Of a stretch of 64,000 nucleotides of DNA, positions 1-8,285 are shown in pieces. Numbering within the stretch: the first letter of the stretch is position 1; each line of letters opens with the position of its first letter. This stretch comes from Paenirhodobacter populi. Lineage in GTDB: Bacteria; Pseudomonadota; Alphaproteobacteria; Rhodobacterales; Rhodobacteraceae. A model generated the notes under the pieces. That model was given only the letters and a program-made list of their open reading frames with translations, had not been told where the DNA came from and searched no databases. Both the position numbers and the translations under genes were made by a program. Where the stretch lies: contig NZ_SAUZ01000002.1 in the NCBI RefSeq assembly GCF_004022215.1, positions 124,001 through 188,000 on the forward strand. The letters run 5' to 3'.

Positions 1-224
1 CGCGAGATGTCGACCAGCTCGAAGGTGATCAGCGCGAACAGCGCCGAGGCGATGGCGATCAGCATATGGGTGCGCAGGCCCGCGGGCTTGTGATGCCATT
101 CGCGCTCGAACCCGATGGCGCCGCCAAGGGCCAGCGCCGCCACCATGCGAAACGCAGCGACCGAAGGCGGCGTCGCCGTGAACGAGGCGGCAAGGTCGGA
201 CCACAGGCGGGACAGAAGATCCAT
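1..224 (-). CDS. MgtC/SapB family membrane protein (3' end cut by window)
   Basis: The first 74 codons of a minus-strand gene are visible, starting from the ATG at 222-224, and the rest lies before the window. The translation has the MgtC signature of a GAIGFERE stretch followed by KPAGLRTHMLI and a hydrophobic segment. MgtC-type proteins are inner-membrane proteins linked to magnesium limitation and, in pathogens, to intracellular survival; many alphaproteobacterial members are uncharacterised. The gene is divergent from yciB. Its length and C-terminal domain cannot be judged here. The family call rests on the conserved N-terminal motif only. Confidence 0.7.
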   Translation of the reverse strand, partial: MDLLSRLWSDLAASFTATPPSVAAFRMVAALALGGAIGFEREWHHKPAGLRTHMLIAIASALFALITFELVDIS

Positions 225-483
225 ATCCGGGCTCCGTAAGGATGGGTGACGCGATCCTATCGCCGCGCCCGCGCCCGCGCCAGCCACAGATGCCGTTTTT
301 CGCGCCCGCCGCCGGGCCGGACGCCCGCGCCTGCGGCAGGCGCGCCACGTTCCCGTGACCGGCGGGCCGGCGCTGCGGAAAAGGGGTGTGTTCCGCGCGC
401 GCGTGGCGTATCTCTGCGCAGAGCCAATACCCCAAAGGGGGATCGCGGACCGGGCCCCGGGCCCGGACGGAAGGAAGGACCGG

Positions 484-1125
484 ATGACCGATCAGAACGA
501 CACGAACCCGCAGCACGCCGGGGCCCGCCAGACCAAGCCCTGGGTGAAGATGGCGCTGGAATTCGGGCCGCTGCTGGTGTTCTTCGTCTTCTTCACCAGA
601 TACAAGGACGCGCATTTCGTCATCGGCGGCACGGATTATTCGGGCTTCGTCGTGGCGACGGCGCTGTTCATCCCGCTGATGGCGGTGTCGACCTTCATCC
701 TGTGGCGGCTGACCGGGCGGCTGGCGCCGATGCAGATCGCCACGCTGGTGCTGGTCGTGGTCTTCGGCGGGCTATCCGTGTGGTTCAACGATCCGCATTT
801 CTTCAAGATGAAGCCGACGATCATCTACCTGATCTTCGCCGCGATCCTGGCCTTCGGCCTATGGCGCGGCAAGCCGTGGCTGCAACTGGTGATGGACGGC
901 GCCATCCCGATGAAGACCGAGGGTTGGACGATCCTGACCAAACGGCTGATCGCGCTGTTCCTGTTCCTTGCCGTCGCGAACGAGGTGATCTGGCGCACCA
1001 TGTCGGATCAGGCCTGGGTCAATTTCAAGACCTTCGGGCTGACCATCCTGATGTTCGGTTTCTTCATCGCGCAGGGCCCGCTGTTTTCCCGCTACGGCAC
1101 CGAAAAGCCGAAGAACGACGACTGA
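484..1125 (+). CDS. yciB: Inner-membrane septation protein YciB (IspZ family)
   Basis: A 213-residue polytopic membrane protein. The diagnostic N-terminal LEFGPLLVFFVFF motif (about residues 22-34) and the C-terminal TEGWTILTKRLI and VNFKTFG segments are typical of YciB/IspZ, and about five membrane spans are visible. In E. coli, YciB takes part in cell-envelope maintenance and interacts with divisome and elongasome proteins. An in-frame upstream start at 355 exists, but the ATG at 484 is chosen because GGAAGGA lies just before it and the protein then has the family's usual length. A copy of the intergenic repeat follows the stop codon. Confidence 0.88.
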   Translation: MTDQNDTNPQHAGARQTKPWVKMALEFGPLLVFFVFFTRYKDAHFVIGGTDYSGFVVATALFIPLMAVSTFILWRLTGRLAPMQIATLVLVVVFGGLSVWFNDPHFFKMKPTIIYLIFAAILAFGLWRGKPWLQLVMDGAIPMKTEGWTILTKRLIALFLFLAVANEVIWRTMSDQAWVNFKTFGLTILMFGFFIAQGPLFSRYGTEKPKNDD

Positions 1126-1218
1126 CCGGCCCTTCCCGTCGTTTTTCCATAAATATCCTGGGGGAATCCTTGCGGCATGCCGCAAGGATGGGGGCAAAGC
1201 CCCCGGCGACGTCGCCGC
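1126..1218 (+). repeat. Composite intergenic repeat, copy 1 (forward)
   Basis: Directly after the yciB stop. The AT-rich core TTCCATAAATATCC lies at about 1145-1158. It is followed by a perfect 24-base palindrome at 1166-1189, a GGGGG..CCCCC hairpin at about 1190-1204 and a short palindrome GGCGACGTCGCC at 1206-1217. The order core, variable hairpin, G/C hairpin recurs at eight other loci in the window. It may act as a 3'-end or terminator structure; that role is inferred. Confidence 0.75.
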
Positions 1219-1322
1219 CGCGCCAACAAAGGCGGTCTTCGCACCGATCCCGCATCGACTCCCCGTTGACGCGCGCGGGCTGCGGCGCTAGGCCGCAAGC
1301 ACTTGCAGCCAGGAGGCATCCC

Positions 1323-2501
1323 ATGACCGAGGATTGGAAGACCCGGACGAAACTTGTGCACGAAGGCATCCGCCGCAGCCAGTATGGCGAAATGGCGGAA
1401 GCGCTCTTCCTGACCCAGGGCTTCGTCTATCCTTCCGCCGAAGTGGCCGAGGCGCGGTTCATCTCGTCCGGCCCCGACGAATTCATCTACGCCCGTTACG
1501 GCAACCCGACGACACGCATGTTCGAGGATCGCATGTCCGCGATCGAGGGGACCGAGGACGCCTTCGCCACCGCCTCGGGCATGGCGGCGGTCAACGGCGC
1601 GCTGATGTCGCTGGTCAAGTCGGGCGACCATATCGTCGCCGCGCGGCAGATGTTCGGATCCTGCCTGCATGTTCTCAAGGTGCTGGGCCAGTTCGGTGTC
1701 GAGGTGACGCTGATCGACGGCGCCCAGCCGGAAAACTGGGCGCAGGCGGTAAAGCCGAACACTAAGGTCTGCTTCTTTGAAAGCGTCTCGAACCCCGGGC
1801 TCGAGGTGATCGACATCGAAGCGGCGGCGAAAGCCGCGCATTCCGTCGGCGCGAAAGTCGTGGTGGACAATGCCTTCGCCTCGCCGATCTTTTCCCGGGC
1901 CGTGTCGCTCGGCGCCGACATCATCATCTATTCGGCGACGAAGCATATCGACGGCGGCGGCCGGGCGCTTGGCGGTGTCGTGCTGGGCACGCATGAGTTC
2001 ATCCGCGGCCCGCTCGAAACCTATGTGAAACACACCGGCGGCGCGATGAGCCCGTTCCACGCCTGGATCATGCTCAACGGTCTCGGCACGCTCGACCTGC
2101 GGGTGCGGGCGCAGGCGGCGAATGCCGAGGCGGTGGCGAAGGCGACGCTCGGCCATCCGAAGCTCGCGCGCACGATCTATCCGGGGCTTGAGGATCATCC
2201 GCAACATGCGCTGGCGATGAAGCAGATGGGCGCGGGAGGCACGCTGCTGTGCCTCGACCTCGCGGGCGGCAAGGAGGCGGCGTTCCGCTTCCTCGACGCG
2301 ATGAAGGTGATCTCGATCTCGAACAACCTCGGCGATGCGAAGTCGATCGCCACGCATCCGACCACCACGACCCACAAGAACCTGACCGACGAGGAACGCG
2401 CCCTGATCGGCATCACGCCGGGCCTCGTGCGGATCTCGATGGGGATCGAGGACAAGGACGACCTGATCGCCGACGTGCTCGGCGCGCTCGACGCCGCCTG
2501 A
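1323..2501 (+). CDS. metZ: O-succinylhomoserine sulfhydrylase
   Basis: A 392-residue PLP enzyme of the Cys/Met metabolism family. It makes homocysteine directly from O-succinylhomoserine and sulfide, a route to methionine that bypasses cystathionine. YARYGNPT near residue 58 and SATKHIDG with the Schiff-base lysine at K207 are seen. The full-length reading frame extends upstream to 246, but that extension overlaps yciB out of frame. The ATG at 1323, preceded by AGGAGG, gives the family's normal length. MetZ rather than MetY or a cystathionine lyase is chosen on overall sequence character and length; the exact acyl-homoserine substrate cannot be proven from sequence. Confidence 0.88.
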   Translation: MTEDWKTRTKLVHEGIRRSQYGEMAEALFLTQGFVYPSAEVAEARFISSGPDEFIYARYGNPTTRMFEDRMSAIEGTEDAFATASGMAAVNGALMSLVKSGDHIVAARQMFGSCLHVLKVLGQFGVEVTLIDGAQPENWAQAVKPNTKVCFFESVSNPGLEVIDIEAAAKAAHSVGAKVVVDNAFASPIFSRAVSLGADIIIYSATKHIDGGGRALGGVVLGTHEFIRGPLETYVKHTGGAMSPFHAWIMLNGLGTLDLRVRAQAANAEAVAKATLGHPKLARTIYPGLEDHPQHALAMKQMGAGGTLLCLDLAGGKEAAFRFLDAMKVISISNNLGDAKSIATHPTTTTHKNLTDEERALIGITPGLVRISMGIEDKDDLIADVLGALDAA

Positions 2502-2545
2502 GGCCTGAATCGGGGTCGCCTGCGGCGATCCTCTCTGGAAAATCC

Positions 2546-2582
2546 CGGTGCCCGGCCCATATCGAGCCGGGCGCCGCCGTTT
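2546..2582 (+). terminator. Probable intrinsic terminator after metZ
   Basis: CGGTGCCCGGC at 2546-2556 pairs with GCCGGGCGCCG at 2566-2576 (11 pairs, one of them G-T), and a short T stretch follows. The T tract is weak, so termination may be partial. Confidence 0.45.
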
Positions 2583-2612
2583 CAGGGCAATGCCGTGTGA
2601 AAGGATGCAGAG

Positions 2613-3707
2613 ATGAACCTCCAGACCCGCCTGACCCCGGATGGCGAAGAGGCGAAAGCCGCGCTCGACGTGCTGCGTGCCTGGGCCGCACAGGCCGATC
2701 CGGCCGAGGTGGCGCGGCTCGATCCGGCCATCGCGCGGCTGCTGCCGGGGCATGAAGTGTCGAACTATCCCGACCTCAGCCGCCATTACGACCCGGATTT
2801 CAGGGTGGACGAGGCCTATCGCGCCACGCTGCCCGATCTGCAGAACGGCCCCGCCTCGCTGATCGTCGGGGCGAAGGCGCGGATCGAGCATGTCGGCATC
2901 TCGAACTTCCGCCTGCCTTTGCGCTACCGCACCCGCTCCGGGGGGGAGGTGACGCTCGAAACCTCGGTCACCGGGACGGTCAGCCTCGATGCGAACAAGA
3001 AGGGCATCAACATGTCGCGCGTGATGCGCTCCTTCTATACCCATGCCGGGAAGGAGTTTTCCTTCGAGGTGATGGCGGCCGCGCTCGATGATTACCGCGA
3101 CAAGCTCGACAGTTTCGACGCCCGGCTGATGATGCGCTTCAGCTTCCCGGCGGAGATCGAGAGCCTGCGCTCCGGCCTGAGGGGCTGGCAATATTACGAG
3201 ATCGGCCTTGAGATGGTCGACCAGAACGGCACCCGGCAGAAGATGATCCATCTGGATTACGTCTATTCCTCGACCTGCCCGTGTTCGCTCGAACTGTCCG
3301 AACATGCGCGGCGCACGCGCGGGCAACTGGCGACGCCGCATTCGCAGCGTTCCGTCGCGCGGATCTCGGTGGTGCTGGATGAAACGGGCGGCTGCCTGTG
3401 GTTCGAGGACCTGATCGACATCGCCCGCCGCGCCGTGCCGACCGAGACGCAGGTGATGGTCAAGCGCGAGGACGAACAGGCCTTCGCCGAACTCAACGCC
3501 GCCAATCCGATCTTCGTCGAGGATGCGGTGCGCGCCTTCGCGGGCGGGTTGCTTGCCGATCCGCGGGTGGGCGATTTCCGCGTCGCCGCCAGCCATCAGG
3601 AAAGCCTGCACAGCCACGATGCCGTCGCCGTGCTGACCGAGGGGGCGACCTTCGCCTCGGCGAGCCTCGACCCGCGGTTCTTCGCCTCGCTCAGCCACGG
3701 AGGCTGA
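2613..3707 (+). CDS. folE2: GTP cyclohydrolase I, type IB (FolE2)
   Basis: A 364-residue protein that converts GTP to 7,8-dihydroneopterin triphosphate at the start of folate synthesis. It belongs to the FolE2/COG1469 family, which is unrelated in sequence to FolE but shares the tunnelling fold. The family's conserved cysteine region is seen as TCPCSLELSEH with C222 and C224, followed by the conserved RGQLATPHSQRS stretch. FolE2 can use metals other than zinc, and in some bacteria it replaces FolE under zinc limitation. No Zur-type operator was recognised in the short upstream gap. The start is the ATG after a short AAAGGA sequence. Confidence 0.9.
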   Translation: MNLQTRLTPDGEEAKAALDVLRAWAAQADPAEVARLDPAIARLLPGHEVSNYPDLSRHYDPDFRVDEAYRATLPDLQNGPASLIVGAKARIEHVGISNFRLPLRYRTRSGGEVTLETSVTGTVSLDANKKGINMSRVMRSFYTHAGKEFSFEVMAAALDDYRDKLDSFDARLMMRFSFPAEIESLRSGLRGWQYYEIGLEMVDQNGTRQKMIHLDYVYSSTCPCSLELSEHARRTRGQLATPHSQRSVARISVVLDETGGCLWFEDLIDIARRAVPTETQVMVKREDEQAFAELNAANPIFVEDAVRAFAGGLLADPRVGDFRVAASHQESLHSHDAVAVLTEGATFASASLDPRFFASLSHGG

Positions 3708-3711
3708 CGGG

Positions 3712-3800
3712 GATCGCGGGCGGAGAGGGCGCGGGGGTCCAGCCCCCTCGGCGCAAGCGCATTCGGCGGGATATTTGTGGAAAGATGAAAGGCAGGTCGT
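3712..3800 (-). repeat. Composite intergenic repeat, copy 2 (reverse)
   Basis: Between folE2 and the SDR gene, in the reverse orientation. The GGGGG/CCCCC hairpin is at 3733-3747 and the core reads CGGGATATTTGTGGAAAGATG at about 3768-3787 on the plus strand. This copy has a diverged spacer rather than a clear second hairpin. Confidence 0.7.
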
Positions 3801-3867
3801 TCCCGTCCGGGGGCGGCTTGACCATGCGCGGGAACCTGTTAGCCATGAGGCAGAATAGGAGGATGCG

Positions 3868-4647
3868 ATGGATCTGGGCATCAGCGGCAAGAAGGCGATC
3901 GTCTGCGCGGGCTCGAAAGGGCTTGGCCGGGGCTGCGCCGGGAAACTGGCGGAAGCCGGGGTGGAGATCATCCTGAACGCGCGCGGCGCCGAGGCGCTGG
4001 AAAAGGCCGCGGCCGAGATCGCCGCCGCGACCGGGGTGAAGGTCACGCCCGTCGCCGCAGACATCACCACGCCCGAGGGGCGCGAGAAGGTGCTGGCCGC
4101 CGCCGGGCAGGTGGACATCCTCGTCAACAACGCGGGCGGCCCGCCGCCCGGCGTCTGGTCCGACTGGAGCCGCGACGATTTCATCAAGGCGCTCGACGGC
4201 AACATGCTCGCGCCCATCGCGATGATGCAGGCGGTGATGCCGGGGATGATCGAGCGCGGCTGGGGCAGGGTGGTCAACATCACCTCGGCCGCCGTGCGCG
4301 CGCCGATCGCGCAGCTTGGCCTGTCGAACACCGCGCGGACGGGGCTGACGGGCTTCGTCGCCGGCACCTCGCGGCAGGTGGCGAGCAAGGGCGTCGTCAT
4401 CAACAACCTGCTGCCGGGCATCCATGCGACGGATCGGGCGGTGTCGCTCGATTCCGCGGTGGCGAAGGCGCAGGGCATTTCGATCGAAGAGGCCGAGGCG
4501 AAGCGCGCTGCCTCGATCCCCGCCGGGCGCTACGGCACGCCGGAGGAATTCGGCGCGGCCTGTGCCTTCCTCTGCTCGCAATATGCGGGGTTCATCGTCG
4601 GGCAGAACCTGATGCTCGACGGCGGCGCGGCGAATATCTCGATCTGA
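3868..4647 (+). CDS. SDR-family protein with altered catalytic residues
   Basis: A 259-residue Rossmann-fold protein resembling 3-oxoacyl-ACP reductases. The dinucleotide-binding glycine motif is CAGSKGLGRG (residues 13-22), and LVNNAG is present in the usual position. The active site is unusual. The conserved serine (S140, in NITSAA) is kept, but the YxxxK positions read S153 and R157 (in LSNTARTGL), so the proton-donating tyrosine and its lysine are both missing. Related BKR-like SDR subgroups lacking a perfect tetrad are known. The function is unknown: it may be a binding or regulatory protein or use different chemistry. The start has a strong AGGAGG ribosome-binding site. The gene is convergent with the kinase gene. 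Confidence 0.8.
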   Translation: MDLGISGKKAIVCAGSKGLGRGCAGKLAEAGVEIILNARGAEALEKAAAEIAAATGVKVTPVAADITTPEGREKVLAAAGQVDILVNNAGGPPPGVWSDWSRDDFIKALDGNMLAPIAMMQAVMPGMIERGWGRVVNITSAAVRAPIAQLGLSNTARTGLTGFVAGTSRQVASKGVVINNLLPGIHATDRAVSLDSAVAKAQGISIEEAEAKRAASIPAGRYGTPEEFGAACAFLCSQYAGFIVGQNLMLDGGAANISI

Positions 4648-4725
4648 GGGGGTATCCGCTTTCGGCGCGTGGCGGAACGGCTCTGCTGCCGCGAGGCGTC
4701 CGAAGCGGGGACCTTGATGCGGGCG

Positions 4726-5445
4726 TCAGCCCGGGGGTGGTGCGTCTTCGATCCGCACCACCAGATCCGCCGCGCGGCTTTCCGCGCGGAGCATGCGGCC
4801 GTTGGGCAGGTCGTTCTCCTCGACCTTGCGCAGGGCCTCGGCCTCGGGCAGGTCGCGCCAGCGGCGCAGCAGGCGGCGGCGCAGTTCCGCTTCGGCGACG
4901 TCGATGCGGATCGACAGGTCGAAGAGCGGAAACAGGTCGTGCCAGCCGGGTCGGGTCAGCAGCAGGTAATTCCCCTCGACCAGAACGAAGCGGGTGCCGG
5001 CGGCGATCCGCGCGCCGCCCGGAACGACGGCATCGATCGAACGGTCGAAAGTCGGGACGGGAATCTCGGTTCCGGCCGTGCGGATCTTTTGCAGAAGGTC
5101 GATAAATCCAGCGACGTCAAAGGTGTCCGGCGCGCCCTTGATGTGACGCATTCCCCTTGCGTCGAGCGTGTCGTTGTCCAGATGGAAGCCGTCCATCGCC
5201 ACGATCGCCGCCGTGCCCGGCGCATCCTCGTTCAGCGCGGTGCAAAGCTCGCGCGCCAGACGCGACTTGCCCGACCCGGGCGCGCCGACGACCGCGATCA
5301 GGTTGCGCCCCCCGTCAAGCTGCCGGATATGACCGGGCAGGTCGGCCCGGTCCACGCGCAACTCGCTGTCCATGAAGGCGCCGACATCCCCCATCGGCCC
5401 GTTCGAGTCGCCCAGCCAGATTTCCCTGTCGGACTTCTTTTCCAT
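4726..5445 (-). CDS. P-loop nucleoside/sugar kinase-like protein (uridine kinase/PRK superfamily)
   Basis: A 239-residue P-loop protein. The Walker A motif AVVGAPGSGKS lies near residues 50-60 and is followed by MDGFHLDN, an arrangement seen in uridine kinase, phosphoribulokinase and pantothenate kinase relatives, including FrcK-like proteins. It probably phosphorylates a small metabolite; the substrate is not determinable. The start ATG at 5443-5445 overlaps the TGA of the ThiE-like gene by one base (TGATG), so the two are probably translated together. A longer upstream reading frame runs into that neighbour and is not used. Confidence 0.7.
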   Translation of the reverse strand: MEKKSDREIWLGDSNGPMGDVGAFMDSELRVDRADLPGHIRQLDGGRNLIAVVGAPGSGKSRLARELCTALNEDAPGTAAIVAMDGFHLDNDTLDARGMRHIKGAPDTFDVAGFIDLLQKIRTAGTEIPVPTFDRSIDAVVPGGARIAAGTRFVLVEGNYLLLTRPGWHDLFPLFDLSIRIDVAEAELRRRLLRRWRDLPEAEALRKVEENDLPNGRMLRAESRAADLVVRIEDAPPPG

Positions 5446-6062
5446 CAGCCCATCGCCGCGATCAGCCGGCCGAGCGCGGCCGAGGGATCGTCGTCGTTCC
5501 AGATCTCTTCGCCGATGGCGAAGAAATCGGTGACGGGGGCGAGGTCGCGGACCAACGCCTCGGACAGGGCGCCCTCGGCGACGACCGGCACCTCGATCAT
5601 CTCGCTCCACCACGCGAAAAGGTCGCGGTCCGCACGCGCGCCGTGGCCAAGGCCGGTTTCCCCGACCGGGCCAAAGCAGACGTAATCCGCCCCCGCCTCG
5701 CCCGCGTTCATCCCGTCATGCCGCGAGGCGCCGCAGAAGCTGCCGACGATGGCGTCCTGCCCCAGTTCCTTGCGCGCCGCCCGGACGGAGCGCGCCCCAT
5801 CGGTCAGGTGCACGCCGTCGAGCCCGTGGCGGGCGACGAGGTGGATGTGGTTCTCGATCACCAGCGCGATGTCATGTTCATGCGCCACCACGCGCAGCGC
5901 ATCGGCGGCGCGCATCACCGCATCCTCGTCCTTCGTCGCCAGCGCGAGGCGGACGCAGGCCGGCTCATGCGCCGCCAGCACCCGCGACAGCGTCCCGGGG
6001 AAGACATCCAGATCGAAGCTTGGCGGGGTGAGCAGGTAGATCTGCGGGAGGTCCTCGGCCAT
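5445..6062 (-). CDS. ThiE-like thiamine phosphate synthase family protein
   Basis: A 205-residue TIM-barrel protein of the thiamine monophosphate synthase/TENI family. Visible family features are IALVIENH, GLDGVHLTD and GADYVCFGPVGET in the expected order. In authentic ThiE the loop after the GP motif carries a TxTK sequence that contacts pyrophosphate; here it reads ETGLGHG, so the lysine appears to be absent. Authentic thiamine synthesis activity is therefore uncertain, and a TenI-like or divergent role is possible. A GTG nine bases upstream (6071) is an alternative start. It is translationally coupled to the downstream kinase gene, suggesting a shared pathway. Confidence 0.65.
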   Translation of the reverse strand: MAEDLPQIYLLTPPSFDLDVFPGTLSRVLAAHEPACVRLALATKDEDAVMRAADALRVVAHEHDIALVIENHIHLVARHGLDGVHLTDGARSVRAARKELGQDAIVGSFCGASRHDGMNAGEAGADYVCFGPVGETGLGHGARADRDLFAWWSEMIEVPVVAEGALSEALVRDLAPVTDFFAIGEEIWNDDDPSAALGRLIAAMG

Positions 6063-6182
6063 GGCGAACACTTTCGTTTGCGCCGTCCGGCGCGGGCTTG
6101 CGTTTCGGGCGTTCTAACGCAGGGCAGGCCGCCTTGCCAGAGCCGTTCGGGGGGGCTAAGGGGGCAACGGAAAGGAAACCGC

Positions 6183-6923
6183 ATGACCGATCTGATCGAA
6201 AATCCCGTCTTCGTGCTGGTCCGGCCCCAGATGGGGGAGAATATCGGCGCGGCGGCCCGCGCGATGCTGAACTTCTCGCTCGCGCGGATGCGGCTGGTGG
6301 CGCCGCGCGACGGCTGGCCGAACCCGAAGGCGGTGGCGATGGCCTCGGGCGCGTCTGCGCAGGTGCTGGATCATGCGGGCGTGTTCGACACGACCGGGGA
6401 GGCGATCGGCGATTGCGATTTCGTCTTTGCCACCACCGCGCGCGGGCGCGAGCTGACGAAGCCGATCTACACCCCCGCCGCCGCGATGGCCGAAGCCCAT
6501 GCCCGGATCGCCGCGGGGCAGAAGGTCGCCGTGCTGTTCGGGCCGGAGCGCACGGGACTGGAAAACGACGACATCGCGCGGGCCAACGCGATCATCACCG
6601 TGCCGGTGAACCGGGAGTTCTTCTCGCTCAATCTGGCGCAGGCGGTGCTGCTGACGGCCTATGAATTCTCGCGCGGGGTCTATGACGTGCCGCCCGTCGA
6701 CCCGGGGCTGGCGGGCGCCGAGATGGCGAGCCAGATCGAGATCGAGAAGCTTGGCGATCATTACGAGGAAAAGCTGGACACGGCAGGCTATTTCTTCCCG
6801 CCGGACAAGGGGCCGATGATGAAGCGCAACCTGCGCAACATGTGGACGCGCTTCGGGCTGACGCGCGCCGATGTGCAGACGCTGCACGGGATGCTGCGCC
6901 AGATCACCCGGCGCCGGGATTGA
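6183..6923 (+). CDS. trmJ: tRNA (cytidine/uridine-2'-O-)-methyltransferase TrmJ-like (SPOUT)
   Basis: A 246-residue SPOUT methyltransferase that 2'-O-methylates position 32 in the tRNA anticodon loop, using SAM. The trefoil-knot motifs are seen in order: PQMGENIGAAARAM near the N terminus, AVLFGPERTGLEN in the middle and VNREFFSLNLAQAV for the C-terminal knot. A helical C-terminal extension (PMMKRNLRNMW) matches TrmJ rather than TrmL. The start ATG follows AAAGGAAA. A longer frame from 5643 overlaps the ThiE-like gene on the other strand and is rejected. The gene is divergent from the thiE-like/kinase pair. Confidence 0.85.
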   Translation: MTDLIENPVFVLVRPQMGENIGAAARAMLNFSLARMRLVAPRDGWPNPKAVAMASGASAQVLDHAGVFDTTGEAIGDCDFVFATTARGRELTKPIYTPAAAMAEAHARIAAGQKVAVLFGPERTGLENDDIARANAIITVPVNREFFSLNLAQAVLLTAYEFSRGVYDVPPVDPGLAGAEMASQIEIEKLGDHYEEKLDTAGYFFPPDKGPMMKRNLRNMWTRFGLTRADVQTLHGMLRQITRRRD

Positions 6924-7080
6924 TGGCGGGGGCGTGGGGGCGCTGCCCCCGCGCGTTCCGCGCTCCCCCAGGATATTTATGGAAGAATGAAGGCTCTGAA
7001 CAAAGGCCTCTTCATTCTTCCATAAATATCCCGGGGGTGAATTGGCCGCAGGCCAAGAGGGGGCTGGCCCCCTGCGCCAC
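6924..7080. repeat. Composite intergenic repeat, copy 3 (two cores head to head)
   Basis: A reverse copy (G/C hairpin 6936-6950, core about 6966-6990) faces a forward copy (core about 7011-7035, TGGCC/GGCCA hairpin 7043-7055, AGGGGG/CCCCCT hairpin 7058-7073). The two cores form a near-perfect inverted repeat of about 24 bases around a 20-base loop. It lies between trmJ and ctaA, which are transcribed in the same direction. Confidence 0.8.
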
Positions 7081-7136
7081 CCCTTGTCTGTGGCGGGGCG
7101 CCTGCTAGTGTCCGGTTGCAAAGGACGGAGACCTTC

Positions 7137-8285
7137 ATGAACCCGAAACGCAGCATTTTCGAGGAGGTCGGAGCCGAGGCCCCGGCCGCCCGCGCCACGC
7201 CGAAGGGAAATCTGATCGACGCAGGCGCCCGCGGCGCGCGCAAGGCGATCCGCATCTGGCTGTTCGTCCTGTTCGCGCTGGTGGTGGCGATGATCGCCGT
7301 GGGCGGGGCGACGCGGCTGACCGATTCCGGCCTGAGCATCACCGAATGGAAACCCGTCACCGGGGCCATTCCGCCGATGAACGAGGCCGACTGGCAGACC
7401 GAATTCACCAAATACCAGGCGACGCCGCAATATGCGCTGATGAACGAGGGCATGACGCTTTCGCAGTTCAAGGGCATCTACTGGTGGGAATGGGCGCACC
7501 GTCAGCTTGGCCGTCTGGTCGGGCTGGTCTGGGCGGTGGGCTTCTTCGGCTTCCTCGCCGCGCGGAAGATCCCGGTTGGCTGGACCGGGCGGCTGTTGCT
7601 GATCGGGGCGCTTGGCGGGCTTCAGGGGGCGATCGGCTGGTGGATGGTGTCCTCGGGGCTGGTGGGGGAGATGACCTCCGTCGCCTCCTACCGGCTGGCC
7701 ACGCATCTGGGGCTGGCGTTCCTGATCCTCGGCTTCATCGCCTGGTATGCGATGCTGCTTGGCCGGCGCGAGGCGGATCTGTTGCAGGCGCGCCGTCTGG
7801 CGGAACCCAGGCTGGTCGGCATGGCGACGGGGGTGCTGCATCTGACCTTCCTGCAGATCCTGCTGGGCGCGCTGGTCGCGGGGATCGACGCGGGGCGTGG
7901 CTTCACCGACTGGCCGTGGATGGGTGGGCAGTTCCTGCCGCCCGATCCATTCCCGTTCACGCCGCTGTGGCGGAATTTCTTCGAAGATCCCGGTCTTGTG
8001 CAGTTCATTCACCGGATGGCCGGCTATCTTGTCTTCGTCTTCGGCGTCGTCACGGCCATTCTGGGCCGGCGTTCGGCGCATGCGGCGACACGGGTGGCCT
8101 TTGCCTGGATGGGGACATGGCTCTTCGTTCAGGTGGGTCTCGGCATCGTCACGCTGGTCCATGGTGCGCCGCTGCATCTGGGCCTCGCGCATCAGCTGGG
8201 CGCCGTCGTCGCCTTCGTGCTGATCCTTCGCGCGCGTTTCCTCGCGCGTTATCCTGTCGTGCAGTCGATCCGGGGGGCAAAATGA
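7137..8285 (+). CDS. ctaA: Heme A synthase (CtaA/Cox15)
   Basis: A 382-residue polytopic membrane protein that oxidises the C8 methyl of heme O to the formyl of heme A for aa3-type cytochrome oxidase. Family landmarks are GGATRLTDSGLSITEWKPVTG, the EWAHRQLGR heme-ligand helix, FIHRMAGY and LAHQLGAV in the second half, and about eight membrane spans. Both halves carry the expected histidines. The start ATG at 7137 follows AAGGACGGAG. The stop overlaps the start of the M32 carboxypeptidase gene (ATGA). No heme O synthase or oxidase subunit genes are adjacent in this window. Confidence 0.92.
   Translation: MNPKRSIFEEVGAEAPAARATPKGNLIDAGARGARKAIRIWLFVLFALVVAMIAVGGATRLTDSGLSITEWKPVTGAIPPMNEADWQTEFTKYQATPQYALMNEGMTLSQFKGIYWWEWAHRQLGRLVGLVWAVGFFGFLAARKIPVGWTGRLLLIGALGGLQGAIGWWMVSSGLVGEMTSVASYRLATHLGLAFLILGFIAWYAMLLGRREADLLQARRLAEPRLVGMATGVLHLTFLQILLGALVAGIDAGRGFTDWPWMGGQFLPPDPFPFTPLWRNFFEDPGLVQFIHRMAGYLVFVFGVVTAILGRRSAHAATRVAFAWMGTWLFVQVGLGIVTLVHGAPLHLGLAHQLGAVVAFVLILRARFLARYPVVQSIRGAK

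Noticed and set aside
1092-4478. 1128-codon minus-strand open frame
   Set aside because: It lies opposite metZ, folE2 and the SDR gene and is Arg/His/Gly-rich; a GC-bias shadow of real genes.
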